From Pseudomonas putida (GTDB lineage Bacteria > Pseudomonadota > Gammaproteobacteria > Pseudomonadales > Pseudomonadaceae), in contig NZ_JANHLK010000003.1 of the NCBI RefSeq assembly GCF_028682635.1, positions 62,001 to 126,000 of the forward strand: a DNA stretch of 64,000 nt, written 5' to 3'. Below are positions 1-8,566 of this stretch, one piece after another. Numbering within the stretch: the stretch's first letter is position 1; every line of letters starts with the position of its first letter. Made by a program: the position numbers and the translations under genes. A model generated the notes under the pieces. The model did not search any database, was not told the DNA's origin, and was given only the letters and a program-made list of their open reading frames with translations.

Positions 1-24
1 GCTGCCGAAGGCTGCGATCTTTTG
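1..24. repeat. Partial REP sequence at window edge
   Basis: The first bases (gctgccgaaggctgcgatc followed by ttttg) match one arm of the REP doublets at 1167-1260 and 34035-34110. The other arm would lie outside the window. Confidence 0.7.
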
Positions 25-40
25 CTTTTAAACCGTGGCG

Positions 41-1045
41 TCAGTTCCAGCCAGCCCGGTCCATCATGCGAATCGCTTCGGCCTGGCGCTTGCCCGCGAC
101 TTCCACCGGCAGGGTATCGGCGACGAACTTGCCCCAGGCGGCGACTTCGGCGGAGGGCTGCACGGTCGGGTTGGCCGGGAATTCCTGGTTCACGTCGGCG
201 AAGATCTTCTGCGCCTCAGGCGTGGTCATCCACTCCACCAACGCCTTGGCCGCTTCCGGGTGCGGCGCGTTTTTGATCAGGCCGATGCCCGACAGGTTGA
301 CGTGCACGCCGCGATCCGCCTGGTTCGGCCAGAACAGTTTTACCGGCAGGTCCGGCTTCTGCTTGTGCAGGCGGCCGTAGTAGTAGGTGTTGACGATGCC
401 GACGTCGCACTGGCCGGCATTGATGGCCTCGAGCACCGCCACGTCGTCGGAGAACACGTCAGTGGACAGGTTGTTGACCCAGCCCTTGAGGATCTTCTCG
501 GTTTTCTCGGCGCCGTGCACTTCGATCATGGTGGCGGTCAGGGACTGGTTGTAGACCTTCTTCGCCGTGCGCAGGCACAGGCGACCTTCCCAGTTCTTGT
601 CGGCCAGCGCTTCGTAGGTGGTCAGTTCGCCCGGTTTCACCCGGTCGGTGGAATAGGCGATGGTCCGCGCGCGCAGGCTCAGGCCGGTCCAGGCATGGGA
701 GGCCGCGCGGTATTGCAGCGGAATGTTGGCATCGATGGTTTTCGAGGTGAACGGCTGGAGGATGCCCATCTGCTCGGCTTGCCAGAGGTTGCCGGCATCG
801 ACGGTCAGCAGCAGGTCGGCGGGCGTGTTCTCGCCCTCGGCCTTGATCCGCTGCATCAGCGGCGCTTCCTTGTCGGTGATGAACTTCACCTTGACCCCGG
901 TTTTCGCGGTGTAGGCATCGAAGACAGGCTTGATCAGTTCGTCGATGCGCGAGGAGTAGACCACTACCTCGTCAGCGGCCTGGGCGGCGGTGCTGCCGAT
1001 CAGAGTCAGGGCCAGTGCGGTCAGTAGACGCTTCGGTGCCAACAT
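41..1045 (-). CDS. Periplasmic Fe(3+) ABC transporter substrate-binding protein
   Basis: Predicted periplasmic receptor that binds ferric iron and delivers it to an inner-membrane ABC permease (FbpA/HitA/AfuA family). The 334-residue product has a Sec signal peptide ending near residue 23 (AQA-A). It carries the triple tyrosine NTYYYGRL (Tyr221-223), a hallmark of the iron site in this family. The body starts with the usual VVVYSSR strand. No permease or ATPase gene is visible, but the window begins just downstream of this stop codon, so they may lie beyond it. An extended inverted repeat with a partial Fur-box resemblance precedes the gene (1058-1112), so iron regulation is plausible but unproven. 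Confidence 0.9.
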   Translation of the reverse strand: MLAPKRLLTALALTLIGSTAAQAADEVVVYSSRIDELIKPVFDAYTAKTGVKVKFITDKEAPLMQRIKAEGENTPADLLLTVDAGNLWQAEQMGILQPFTSKTIDANIPLQYRAASHAWTGLSLRARTIAYSTDRVKPGELTTYEALADKNWEGRLCLRTAKKVYNQSLTATMIEVHGAEKTEKILKGWVNNLSTDVFSDDVAVLEAINAGQCDVGIVNTYYYGRLHKQKPDLPVKLFWPNQADRGVHVNLSGIGLIKNAPHPEAAKALVEWMTTPEAQKIFADVNQEFPANPTVQPSAEVAAWGKFVADTLPVEVAGKRQAEAIRMMDRAGWN

Positions 1046-1057
1046 GGGAGCGGTCTC

Positions 1058-1112
1058 TCGATTGAAAAAGTGAGGGCAAATGATAAGGACTCACATTTGC
1101 CTTCTCAATCGA
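1058..1112. promoter_or_regulatory. Two-part inverted repeat upstream of the iron-binding protein, Fur-like core
   Basis: TCGATTGA (1058-1065) pairs with TCAATCGA (1105-1112), and GGCAAATG (1075-1082) pairs with CATTTGCC (1094-1101). On the minus strand the centre reads GTGAGTCCTTATCATTTGC (1076-1094). Its right half resembles the TTATCATT half of a Fur box; the left half matches poorly. It could be an operator or a leader hairpin. Confidence 0.45.
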
Positions 1113-1166
1113 ACAGTTTGCGGAGGAGTTACCAGATGTTGCACAGGTCCGCGAATTTGCTGTGAT

Positions 1167-1260
1167 CCCTGTAGGAGCTGCCGAAGGCTGCGATCTTTTG
1201 ATTTTGCTTTTAAAAAGAGCAAGATCAAAAAATCGCAGCCTGCGGCAGCTCCTACAGGGG
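1167..1260. repeat. REP doublet (REPIN)
   Basis: Inverted pair of REP arms (ctgtaggagctgccgaaggc and its complement with one change) about 94 bases long, between the iron-binding gene and ubiI. It belongs to the 'gctgccgaaggc' subtype. Confidence 0.85.
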
Positions 1261-1273
1261 TATAGGGGAGGTG

Positions 1274-2497
1274 TCAGGCCTTGGCGAGGGCCGGCAGGTC
1301 GCCGATCAATCCCAACGCCTCACGCACGAACAGCGCCTTGGCCTCGGGCATCCGGTCGACCATCTTCAACCCGGTATTACGCAACCAGCGCACCGGCAAT
1401 GGATCGGCCTGGAACAGCCGCTCGAAGCCTTCCATCGCCGCCATCAGCGCCAGGTTATGCGGCATGCGCCGACGCTCATATCGACTCAACACCTTCACAT
1501 CCGCCAGGCGCTCGCCACGCGTGTTGGCCTGCAACAGGACTTCAGCCAGCACCGCCGCATCGAGGAAACCGAGGTTCACGCCCTGCCCGGCCAATGGATG
1601 AATGGTGTGCGCCGCGTCGCCGATCAGGGCCAGGCCCTCGGCCACGTAACGCTTGGCATGGCGCTGACGCAGGGGCACGCACAGACGCGGGTCGGCGCTG
1701 AGCACGCTGCCTAGCCGGCCTTCGAAGGCCCGCTCCAGCGCGCGACAGAAACCCTCGTCATCCAGCGCCATCAGCTGTTCGGCTTCGCCAGGAGTGGTCG
1801 ACCAGACGATCGAGCACCAATCCTGCTGACCGTCGCGCTCCAGCGGCAGGAACGCCAGCGGACCGTTGTCGGTAAACCGCTGCCAGGCGGTCGCTTGATG
1901 GGGCTTGGAACTGCGCACGCTGGTGACGATGGCGTGGTGCAGGTAATCCCATTCCCGCGTGGCGACACCGGTCAGGCGCCGCACCGCCGAGTTGGCGCCA
2001 TCCGCCGCGATCACCAGCGGCGCGCGCAAGGTACGGCCATCGGCCAGGGTCAGCAGCCAGTCGTCGCCGGAGCGGCGCATCTGCTCCAGTCGCGCGTTGG
2101 CCAGCATGCCCAGGTCACAGTCGTGCAATCGGTCGAGCAAAGCGTCCTGAACCACACGGTTCTCGACGATATGACCCAGTACCTCCGCGTGCACACTCGT
2201 CGCGGAAAAATGGATTTGCCCTGTGCCGCTGCCATCCCAGACCTGCATCTCGCTGTAAGGGCTGCTGCGCCGGCTGGCGATGCCATCCCAGACACCCAGG
2301 CGTTCGAGAATTCGCTGACTGGCAATGGACAATGCACTCACCCGCGGCTCGAACGGCGCCTGCGGGTCATAGGGTTTGACGCTCATCGGGCTGCCATCGA
2401 GCAGCAGGACTTCCAGCCCGCTGCCCTGCAACGCCAGCGCCAGGGCGCTGCCGACCATTCCGGCCCCGACAATCAGCAGATCTGCGCGCATTTCCAT
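1274..2497 (-). CDS. ubiI: FAD-dependent ubiquinone-biosynthesis hydroxylase, UbiI-type
   Basis: Flavoprotein monooxygenase of the UbiH/UbiF/VisC/COQ6 family, expected to hydroxylate the aromatic ring of a polyprenylphenol intermediate in aerobic ubiquinone synthesis. The 407-residue product has the dinucleotide-binding motif GAGMVG (residues 11-16), the second FAD motif DGANSAVRR, and the family signature GDAAHTIHPLAGQGVN near residue 290. It is the last gene of the minus-strand run ygfB-like, pepP, ubiH, DUF4442, ubiI, only 3 bases after the DUF4442 gene. The position next to ubiH and pepP favours UbiI over UbiF; the exact carbon hydroxylated cannot be read from sequence. Confidence 0.88.
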   Translation of the reverse strand: MEMRADLLIVGAGMVGSALALALQGSGLEVLLLDGSPMSVKPYDPQAPFEPRVSALSIASQRILERLGVWDGIASRRSSPYSEMQVWDGSGTGQIHFSATSVHAEVLGHIVENRVVQDALLDRLHDCDLGMLANARLEQMRRSGDDWLLTLADGRTLRAPLVIAADGANSAVRRLTGVATREWDYLHHAIVTSVRSSKPHQATAWQRFTDNGPLAFLPLERDGQQDWCSIVWSTTPGEAEQLMALDDEGFCRALERAFEGRLGSVLSADPRLCVPLRQRHAKRYVAEGLALIGDAAHTIHPLAGQGVNLGFLDAAVLAEVLLQANTRGERLADVKVLSRYERRRMPHNLALMAAMEGFERLFQADPLPVRWLRNTGLKMVDRMPEAKALFVREALGLIGDLPALAKA

Positions 2498-2500
2498 GCT

Positions 2501-2986
2501 TTAAGCCTGTCTCGCTTGCGGCTTGAGCCGCACGTAAAGGGTTTTTCCGACGCGCGCCACCAGGTTACCGGCGCCGTCATGAATATCGACCTGCAATTGC
2601 GGCAGGTACTTCCTGCCATCCGCCGTCTGCCGCCGGATCTCGTCGAGCAGGGTGTCGTCAATGTTGAAACGGGCAAACACCGGGCCTTTGCCCGGCGCGA
2701 TGAAATCGATGTCGGCGGCCTTGTCCCAGACGATGTAATCGCGACCCAGGTTCTCCATCAACATCAACATGAAGAACGGGTCGACCATCGAATACAGGCT
2801 GCCGCCGAACTGCGTGCCGACGTAATTGCGGTTGTACCAGCTCAGGCCCATGGACACCTGGACGTCACGAAAGTCATCGCTGATGTGCCGTACCCGAACC
2901 CCGGCCCCAAGGTACGGCGGGTAGAGGTTCATGAACCGGCACATCAGGCGGGCCTTGCCAAACCGGCGGGTCAGCCACTTAAACAT
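2501..2986 (-). CDS. DUF4442 hotdog-fold protein
   Basis: 161-residue protein that I assign to the DUF4442 family, a hotdog-fold group related to acyl-CoA thioesterases. The sequence GTQFGGSLYSMVDPFFML (about residues 57-74) fits the helix region that lines the active site in hotdog thioesterases. I chose the start MFKWLTRR because its ATG (2984-2986) overlaps the end of ubiH by 8 bases, as expected for translational coupling; a longer reading in the same frame would run deep into ubiH. Placement between two quinone hydroxylases suggests a role with a lipid or acyl substrate, but this is inference. Confidence 0.85.
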   Translation of the reverse strand: MFKWLTRRFGKARLMCRFMNLYPPYLGAGVRVRHISDDFRDVQVSMGLSWYNRNYVGTQFGGSLYSMVDPFFMLMLMENLGRDYIVWDKAADIDFIAPGKGPVFARFNIDDTLLDEIRRQTADGRKYLPQLQVDIHDGAGNLVARVGKTLYVRLKPQARQA

Positions 2987-4166
2987 CAGGACGGGTACCC
3001 AGGCCCATGGCTTGCCGGGCGAACCAGCGCTTGGCCGGCGGCAGCAGGTCCAGGCCGAGCAGGCCCAGGTTGCGACCCAGTGATACCAGGGGCTGGGTGC
3101 TGCCGAACAGGCGCGTGACCTGGTCGGAGAATCCGACGGTGAGGTTCTGGTCCAGTCGCTGGCGCTCGCGGTAATCCTGCAAGGTGGCGAAATTGCCCGG
3201 CAGTTGTTCGCTGGCGAGCAGTGCATCGGCCAGCGCCTGGGCATCGCGCAGGGACAGGTTGAAGCCCTGGCCGGCAATCGGGTGCAGGCTGTGGGCCGCA
3301 TTGCCGAGCACCACCAGGTGCGAGCGCACCTGCTCTTCGGCCTCCACCAGCGCCAGCGGATACAAGTGCCGCACACCGACTTGCTTCAACGTGCCGAGGC
3401 GATAACCGAATACCCCCTGCAGCTCGCTCAGGAAACTGCGCTCATCGAGGGCGGCCAGGCGTTGCGCATCCATGCCCTGACGCGTCCAGACCAGCGCACA
3501 GCGGTTGTCCGGCAACGGCAGCAACGCCATCGGGCCATCGTCGGTGAAGCGCTCGAACGCCATGCCTTCATGGGCTTCGCTCGGGGTGATGTTGGCGATC
3601 AGCGCGCTCTGGTTGTACGGGCGCTTCCTGATGCCGATGCCCAGTTGCTCGCGCAGGCCGGAACGGCCGCCATCGGCGAGCACCGCGAGATCACAATCGA
3701 ACGAGGTTTCATCACTCAGGGTCAGGCGGTAGCCGTCGGTGAGCGGCTCCATGCGCGTGACTTCCGCCGGGCAACGCCAGCTGATCACGTCCTTGTCCAG
3801 GCCTTGCCACAGACAATGGCCGAGCCAGGCGTTTTCCACCACGTAACCCAGCGCCGGAACGCCCTCTTCCATCGCCGACAGTCGCGCCGTGGAAAAACGC
3901 CCGCGGTCAGAGACGTGGATCTGCTTGATCGGCTCGGCGCGGCGGGAGATTTCCTGCCAGGCGCCCAAGCGCTGGTAAATCTGCCGCGCACCGAAGGACA
4001 ACGCCGTGGAACGCGCGTCGTAACTGGGTTGATAGGCGTCACCGGGGGCAAACGGTTCGATCAGCACGATCTTCCAGCCACGCGCCTTTGCCCCGGCCTG
4101 CAAGGCCAACGCCAGACTGGCACCGACCAGGCCGCCACCGATAATCGCCAGGTTGAAACGACTCAT
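2979..4166 (-). CDS. ubiH: 2-octaprenyl-6-methoxyphenol hydroxylase UbiH
   Basis: FAD monooxygenase of aerobic ubiquinone biosynthesis, 395 residues. Visible motifs are the N-terminal GGGLVG nucleotide-binding loop (residues 10-15), the ADGGRSGLR element, and GNAAHSLHPIAGQGFN, the counterpart of the GDAAH signature with Asn replacing the usual Asp. It overlaps pepP by 4 bases (ATGA) and the DUF4442 gene by 8 bases, so the three are probably translated from one mRNA. The pepP-ubiH-ubiI order is conserved in gamma-proteobacteria, which supports UbiH rather than another family member. Confidence 0.92.
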   Translation of the reverse strand: MSRFNLAIIGGGLVGASLALALQAGAKARGWKIVLIEPFAPGDAYQPSYDARSTALSFGARQIYQRLGAWQEISRRAEPIKQIHVSDRGRFSTARLSAMEEGVPALGYVVENAWLGHCLWQGLDKDVISWRCPAEVTRMEPLTDGYRLTLSDETSFDCDLAVLADGGRSGLREQLGIGIRKRPYNQSALIANITPSEAHEGMAFERFTDDGPMALLPLPDNRCALVWTRQGMDAQRLAALDERSFLSELQGVFGYRLGTLKQVGVRHLYPLALVEAEEQVRSHLVVLGNAAHSLHPIAGQGFNLSLRDAQALADALLASEQLPGNFATLQDYRERQRLDQNLTVGFSDQVTRLFGSTQPLVSLGRNLGLLGLDLLPPAKRWFARQAMGLGTRPDV

Positions 4167-5497
4167 GCCGCTTGTGTCCGTGCTTGCGCCATCAGGGCCT
4201 CGATTTCGGCGACCGTTTTCGGCACGCCTTTGGTCAGGATTTCACAGCCGGTTTTGGTGACCACCACGTCGTCCTCGATGCGCACGCCAATGCCGCGCCA
4301 TTTCTTCGCTACGTTCTGGTTGTCTGCAGCGATATAAATCCCCGGCTCCACGGTCAGCGCCATGCCGACTTCCAGCACGCGCCATTCACCGCCGACCTTG
4401 TACTCGCCGACGTCGTGCACATCCATGCCCAGCCAATGGCCGGCGCGATGCATGTAAAACGCCTTGTAGGCCTCGCTGGCAATCAGTTCGTCGACATCGC
4501 CTTGCAGCAAGCCCAACTCGACCAGACCCGCAGTGATCACCCGGACCGTGGCTTCGTGCGCCTGATTCCAGTGCTTGTTCGGGGCAATCTCGGCAAATGC
4601 CGCTTCCTGGGCCGCCAGCACCAACTCGTAGATCGCCTTCTGTTCCGCGGAATACTTGCCGTTGACCGGCCAGGTACGGGTGATGTCGCTGGCGTAGCAG
4701 TCGATCTCGCACCCGGCGTCGATCAGCACCAGATCGCCGTCCTTGAGCAGCGCGTCATTCTGCTGGTAGTGCAGGATGCAGCTGTTGCGCCCTGCGGCGA
4801 CGATCGACCCGTAGGCGGGCATCTTGGCCCCGCCCTTGCGAAATTCGTAATCGAGCTCGGCCTCCAGGCTGAACTCATGCAGCCCGACACGGCTGGCCTG
4901 CATCGCGCGCACGTGCGCCTGGGCGGAAATCCGTGCGGCTTCGCGCATCACTTTCACTTCTGCCGCCGATTTATACAGGCGCATGTCGTGCAGCAGATGA
5001 TCCAGGGCAACGTATTCGTTCGGCGGCTGGGCGCCGAGGCTGGCCTTGGAGCGGATCACGTTGATCCAGTCCATCAGGTGCCGGTCGAACTCCGGGTTGC
5101 TGCCCATGGCCGAATACACCCGGTCACGGCCTTCGATCAGGCCGGGCAGGATGTCGTCGATATCGGTGATGGGGAAGGCGTCGTCGGCACCGAAGTCGCG
5201 AATCGCGCCCTCTTGCCCGGCACGCAGGCCGTCCCACAACTCGCGCTCGGCGTTGCGTTCACGGCAGAACAGGATGTATTCGCCATGCACACGTCCCGGC
5301 ATCAGGACCAGTACGGCCTGGGGCTCGGGAAAACCGCTGAGGTACTGGAAGTCGCTGTCCTGACGGTAGACGTGCTCGACGTCGCGGTTGCGAATGGCCA
5401 CCGCGGCAGCGGGCAGGATGGCGATGCTGTTGGGTTCCATCTGCGCCATCAGGGCCTTGCGGCGACGGCTGTATTCCGCTTTCGGGATATGAATCAT
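4163..5497 (-). CDS. pepP: Xaa-Pro aminopeptidase II PepP
   Basis: Cytoplasmic dinuclear-metal aminopeptidase that removes an N-terminal residue preceding proline. With the start at MIHIPKAEY the product is 444 residues, the normal family length; the open frame extends 62 codons upstream into the previous gene and was trimmed. The five metal ligands of the M24B pita-bread fold are present: Asp260, Asp271, His354 (HRAGHWLGMD), Glu384 (VEPGIYI) and Glu408 (RIEDD). It starts 28 bases after the ygfB-like gene and overlaps ubiH by 4 bases. The link with ubiquinone genes is a conserved gene order, not a known shared pathway. Confidence 0.95.
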   Translation of the reverse strand: MIHIPKAEYSRRRKALMAQMEPNSIAILPAAAVAIRNRDVEHVYRQDSDFQYLSGFPEPQAVLVLMPGRVHGEYILFCRERNAERELWDGLRAGQEGAIRDFGADDAFPITDIDDILPGLIEGRDRVYSAMGSNPEFDRHLMDWINVIRSKASLGAQPPNEYVALDHLLHDMRLYKSAAEVKVMREAARISAQAHVRAMQASRVGLHEFSLEAELDYEFRKGGAKMPAYGSIVAAGRNSCILHYQQNDALLKDGDLVLIDAGCEIDCYASDITRTWPVNGKYSAEQKAIYELVLAAQEAAFAEIAPNKHWNQAHEATVRVITAGLVELGLLQGDVDELIASEAYKAFYMHRAGHWLGMDVHDVGEYKVGGEWRVLEVGMALTVEPGIYIAADNQNVAKKWRGIGVRIEDDVVVTKTGCEILTKGVPKTVAEIEALMAQARTQAA

Positions 5498-5525
5498 GGG
5501 CAGATGGCTTTCCCTGGCTTTTTGA

Positions 5526-6083
5526 TCAGTGCAGCGACGGCTTGGCGGCAGCCGCCACGTCTTTTTTGGTTTCGGAGAACAGCAGCAACGGCGCGATGCG
5601 CACGTACTCCATGACTTCCATATAGTCGCTTTCGCCGTCGTCCGACTCTTCCAGTGCTTCTTGCACCTGGGAAATGGCTGCAAGGTCCTGCAACACTTCG
5701 GTGGCCTCCAGGCTCAGGCTGCTGCTGTCGCGGCAGTTCAGGCCGAAACCGCTGAGAAAGCCCTGGCACCATTGGCCCAGTGCCGCGGCACGCTCGGCGA
5801 GCGGGGCGTCATCGGTCGGCAGCAACAGGACCACGGTCACGTCGTCGCCGGTGAGCTCGCCCTTGACCATCTCCTGCAGGCCGATCAAGGCGCTGCGAAC
5901 GTTGTCCTGAGGCTCGTTTTCGAGCAGTTCGGCGGCGTCGATCAGCCAGCCTTCGGCCTCGAAACCGGCGCCGGCGCAGCTACGGCCGAGCAACAGGCCG
6001 TGCAGTTCGGCAGGCGAGACGTTATGACCGCTGGAAGTCAGCAGGTTGGCGAAGGCTTGGTACGGGGAATTCTGAATGGTCAT
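5526..6083 (-). CDS. YecA/YgfB family (UPF0149) protein
   Basis: 185-residue acidic, mostly helical protein of the UPF0149 family. The family-typical elements ELHGLLLGR (about residues 26-34) and [11 protein letters not shown] (about 104-114) are visible. Homologues named YgfB lie upstream of pepP in many gamma-proteobacteria; in P. aeruginosa YgfB has been tied to control of the alpA pathway and beta-lactam tolerance. It is the first gene of the minus-strand pepP-ubiH-ubiI run. It is transcribed away from the zapA cluster, with a REPIN in the shared intergenic space. Confidence 0.88.
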   Translation of the reverse strand: MTIQNSPYQAFANLLTSSGHNVSPAELHGLLLGRSCAGAGFEAEGWLIDAAELLENEPQDNVRSALIGLQEMVKGELTGDDVTVVLLLPTDDAPLAERAAALGQWCQGFLSGFGLNCRDSSSLSLEATEVLQDLAAISQVQEALEESDDGESDYMEVMEYVRIAPLLLFSETKKDVAAAAKPSLH

Positions 6084-6145
6084 GGGCAGCTAGGCGCCAG
6101 ACGGCGCTATGTCTAGAATGAAGGCCTTGTATCCTACATCGACTA

Positions 6146-6250
6146 CCCCTGTAGGAGCGAGCTTGCTCGCGATGGTCGTCAACGATAACGTTGGTTACCT
6201 GACACCCCGCGGCGATCTCTGGTTCATCGCGAGCAAGTTCGCTCCTACAG
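6146..6250. repeat. REP doublet (REPIN)
   Basis: Two REP arms in inverted orientation (tgtaggagcgagcttgctcg and its near complement), between the divergent ygfB-like and zapB-like genes. It is the 'gagcgagcttgctcg' subtype, which recurs at 17022, 27197 and 48782. Confidence 0.85.
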
Positions 6251-6277
6251 TCCATCACCCATCAGACAGTGAAGACA

Positions 6278-6487
6278 ATGGAAGACACCGACCTGCAAGC
6301 GCTGATGGCCAGACTCGAACTGCTGATTACCCGAGTCGAGCAACTTAAGAGCCAAAACGGACTCTTACTAGCTCAGGAAAAGACCTGGCGCGAGGAACGC
6401 GCGCACCTCATTGAAAAAAACGAAATCGCCCGGCGTAAGGTCGAATCGATGATTTCGCGCCTCAAGGCCCTGGAGCAAGACTCATGA
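6278..6487 (+). CDS. ZapB-like small coiled-coil protein (TIGR02449 family)
   Basis: 69-residue all-helical protein rich in Leu, Glu, Arg and Lys, consistent with a single long coiled coil. It matches the TIGR02449 family, found directly upstream of zapA in pseudomonads, and is often described as ZapB-like. I took the ATG at 6278 (MEDTDLQALMARLE) rather than the GTG three codons upstream, because family members begin at this point. Its stop overlaps the zapA start by 4 bases (ATGA). A role beside ZapA at the division ring is inferred from this pairing. Confidence 0.85.
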   Translation: MEDTDLQALMARLELLITRVEQLKSQNGLLLAQEKTWREERAHLIEKNEIARRKVESMISRLKALEQDS

Positions 6488-6801
6488 GTTCAAGCAATAG
6501 CGTCACTGTGCAGATCCTCGACAAAGAATATTCGATCATCTGCCCCCAGGAAGAACGCAGCAACCTGGTGAGCGCCGCCCGCTACCTGGACGGCAAGATG
6601 CGCGAAATCCGCAGCAGCGGCAAAGTCATCGGCGCCGATCGCATCGCCGTCATGGCCGCGCTGAACATCACCCACGACCTGCTGCACAAGGAAGAGCGAC
6701 CGGACATCCAGGCCAGCGGTTCGACCCGCGAACAGGTGCGCGACCTGCTCGATCGAGTCGATCTGGTGCTCGCCACTGATCCGGATGTCACCAAAGGCTG
6801 A
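6484..6801 (+). CDS. zapA: Cell division protein ZapA
   Basis: 105-residue FtsZ-binding protein that crosslinks FtsZ protofilaments at the Z ring. The N-terminal region VTVQILDKEYSIICPQEER is the typical ZapA globular domain, followed by YLDGKMREIR and a C-terminal helix that forms the tetramer coiled coil. It is translationally coupled to the upstream coiled-coil gene and followed by 6S RNA and ygfA, the canonical zapA-ssrS-ygfA arrangement. Confidence 0.95.
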   Translation: MSSSNSVTVQILDKEYSIICPQEERSNLVSAARYLDGKMREIRSSGKVIGADRIAVMAALNITHDLLHKEERPDIQASGSTREQVRDLLDRVDLVLATDPDVTKG

Positions 6802-6826
6802 TTCGTGTCACCGCTTGCGGTATACT
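6798..6826 (+). promoter_or_regulatory. Putative sigma70 promoter of 6S RNA
   Basis: A consensus-like -10 element TATACT lies at 6821-6826, about 6-10 bases before the predicted 6S RNA 5' end. The -35 region (around 6798-6803) is poor. Transcription would start near 6832. Confidence 0.5.
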
Positions 6827-6831
6827 CTGAT

Positions 6832-7013
6832 CACTCCCTGGGGTGCTTGCCAGTTGGCGATGTCCCTGAGCCGATTTGCTATACCCTGGAGGTTGCACGT
6901 TGGGCTGGTGTGCATGTCCGCTAGACGGAAAGCCTGAAAGCCTACTGCATCTTCCACCTTGAACTTTCGGGTTCAAGGGCTAAGTCGACAGCGGTACATC
7001 CGGGGAGCCTGAT
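6832..7013 (+). ncRNA. ssrS: 6S RNA (SsrS)
   Basis: Small RNA that binds sigma70 RNA polymerase holoenzyme and mimics an open promoter, down-regulating transcription in stationary phase. Two stretches recall enterobacterial 6S RNA: GTCCCTGAGCCGAT on the 5' side and ACCTTGAAC...GGTTCAAGGGCTAAG near 6957-6983. The 5' and 3' ends (tcactccctgggg and ccggggagcctga) can pair into the closing stem. About 180 nucleotides between zapA and ygfA is the expected size and place. A terminator follows at 7021. The exact ends are estimates. Confidence 0.9.
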
Positions 7014-7020
7014 TCCAGTC

Positions 7021-7054
7021 CGATGCCGGTTTAAATACCGGCATCGGCGTTTTT
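7021..7054 (+). terminator. Rho-independent terminator after 6S RNA
   Basis: Perfect 10-bp stem CGATGCCGGT/ACCGGCATCG (7021-7030 with 7037-7046), then gcg and a run of five T. It would end 6S RNA or attenuate read-through into ygfA. Confidence 0.8.
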
Positions 7055-7097
7055 ACAGATACGATATCTGTAATTGCATTACCGAAGCCCCGAATCC

Positions 7098-7703
7098 ATG
7101 ACCGAACCTGCGCTGCTCCCTCGCCCGCAACTTCGACGCATGTTGCGCAAGGCCCGCCGCGCACTGACGCCCTGTCAGCAACGCCAGGCGGCCCGCGGGC
7201 TGTACAAGCAATTGGCCCAGCAACCGCTGTTTCGCCGCGCCAGGCACATCTCCCTTTATCTGCCCACTGACGGTGAAATCGATCCGCGCCTGCTGCTGCG
7301 TGCGGCTCAACGTCGGGGCAAGGCCACCTATCTACCGGTGCTCAGCGCCTGGCCGCGCACCAAGATGGTGTTCCAGCGCATCCGCCCCGGCGAAAAACTC
7401 AGGCTCAATCGCTTCCGTATCCTGGAACCCAGGCACAACCTCGCCCGGCAACGTAAAGTCTGGGCGCTGGATCTGGTGCTGCTGCCATTGGTGGGGTTTG
7501 ACGATGTCGGCGGGCGCCTGGGCATGGGCGGCGGCTTCTATGATCGCAGCCTGGCCTACCTGGCGCGCCGCAATGACTGGCGCAAGCCGACGTTGCTGGG
7601 GCTGGCCCACGAATGTCAGAAGGTCGAGCGACTGGCTCAGGCGAGCTGGGATGTGCCGTTGCAGGGAACGGTGACGGACAAGGCCTGGTATTACGCAGGC
7701 TAG
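7098..7703 (+). CDS. ygfA: 5-formyltetrahydrofolate cyclo-ligase
   Basis: ATP-dependent enzyme that converts 5-formyl-THF to 5,10-methenyl-THF, recycling this folate storage form. The 201-residue product starts at MTEPALLPRPQL; eight extra codons upstream were discarded because they lie in the 6S terminator region. The conserved C-terminal loop GRLGMGGGFYDRSLAYL (near residue 145) is the family's ATP/folate binding signature, and PTDGEIDPRLLL is also typical. It sits downstream of 6S RNA, as in E. coli where ssrS and ygfA are co-transcribed. Confidence 0.94.
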   Translation: MTEPALLPRPQLRRMLRKARRALTPCQQRQAARGLYKQLAQQPLFRRARHISLYLPTDGEIDPRLLLRAAQRRGKATYLPVLSAWPRTKMVFQRIRPGEKLRLNRFRILEPRHNLARQRKVWALDLVLLPLVGFDDVGGRLGMGGGFYDRSLAYLARRNDWRKPTLLGLAHECQKVERLAQASWDVPLQGTVTDKAWYYAG

Positions 7704-7738
7704 ACGCCACCGGATTCAGCGGCGTCGAAAAGCGCGGA

Positions 7739-7894
7739 TCAGCGTTTGAAGGCTGTCGACTGTTGCTGCAATGACGAGATTTCGACCGGTGCATCGTTCT
7801 TGTTGACCCACAGGCTTTGGGCATAGCCAGTGGTCACGACGCCGAGGCCGAACAAAATAACCAAAATCCATAGTAAATCCGGTTTGCGTTTCAT
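7739..7894 (-). CDS. Small membrane protein, 51 residues
   Basis: Short ORF starting MKRKPDLLWILVIL and ending in TAFKR. Residues 7-25 are hydrophobic (LLWILVILFGLGVVTTGYA) after a positively charged N-terminus, so a membrane anchor or signal anchor with a short periplasmic tail is likely. A gtttgatatgcctttgggg-like leader precedes it on the minus strand, with GGGGGG about 5 bases before the ATG acting as a possible ribosome site. It lies convergent with ygfA. I do not recognise a named family; a similar tiny protein at this locus is plausible in other pseudomonads. Confidence 0.65.
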   Translation of the reverse strand: MKRKPDLLWILVILFGLGVVTTGYAQSLWVNKNDAPVEISSLQQQSTAFKR

Positions 7895-8090
7895 CGATTG
7901 CCCCCCAAAGGCATATCAACACGATGACAGCAGCGGTTTCCGTTTGTTGGCCGTGCAGCAGCGTCAAGCTTGAAAGGCCGGCATTTTGCGACAACGTGAA
8001 CCGGCACGCAAATGCTGGCGTCAACCGACTGTCGGTTTGTCATAAAATTGCCCGACAACCTCTCCACCCGCTACGCAAGGAGCCAGAACC

Positions 8091-8543
8091 ATGGCCTATT
8101 GGCTGATGAAATCCGAGCCCGACGAGCTCTCGATCAAAGACTTGGAAAAGCTCGGCAAAGCGCGCTGGGACGGGGTTCGCAACTATCAGGCGCGTAACTT
8201 TTTGCGGGCCATGGCGGTGGGGGACGCGTTCTTTTTCTATCACTCGAGCTGCCCGGAGCCGGGGATTGCTGGCATCGGCAAGATTGTCGAAGCCGCGTAT
8301 CCCGACCCGACGGCGCTCGAGCCTGAGAGCCACTACTACGATCCAAAGGCAACGGCAGAAAAAAACGCCTGGAGCGCGATTGATGTCGCGCATGTCGAGA
8401 CGTTTTCCCGGGTGTTGAAACTCGATTATCTGAAGCAGCAGACGGCGCTGGCCGAGATGCCGCTGGTGCAGAAGGGCTCGCGGCTGTCGGTGATGCCGGT
8501 GACAGAGGAGCAGTGGGCGGCGGTGATTGCGCTCAAGCCGTAA
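8091..8543 (+). CDS. EVE domain-containing protein
   Basis: 150-residue single-domain protein of the EVE family (PUA-like fold, related to human thymocyte nuclear protein 1 and YTH domains). The N-terminal MAYWLMKSEPDELSI and the WDGVRNYQARNFLRAM segment (about residues 25-40) are diagnostic of the family. The fold binds modified bases in RNA or DNA; EVE proteins are often tied to modified-cytosine recognition or RNA processing. A good ribosome site (aaggagccagaacc) precedes the ATG. No partner gene is adjacent, so the cellular role is open. Confidence 0.92.
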   Translation: MAYWLMKSEPDELSIKDLEKLGKARWDGVRNYQARNFLRAMAVGDAFFFYHSSCPEPGIAGIGKIVEAAYPDPTALEPESHYYDPKATAEKNAWSAIDVAHVETFSRVLKLDYLKQQTALAEMPLVQKGSRLSVMPVTEEQWAAVIALKP

Positions 8544-8566
8544 TATTTGCAGCGACTCTGCGAATG

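Noticed and set aside
6146..6250. CRISPR-like repeats
   Set aside because: The palindromic units are REP doublets scattered between genes, not regularly spaced arrays, and no cas gene is present.
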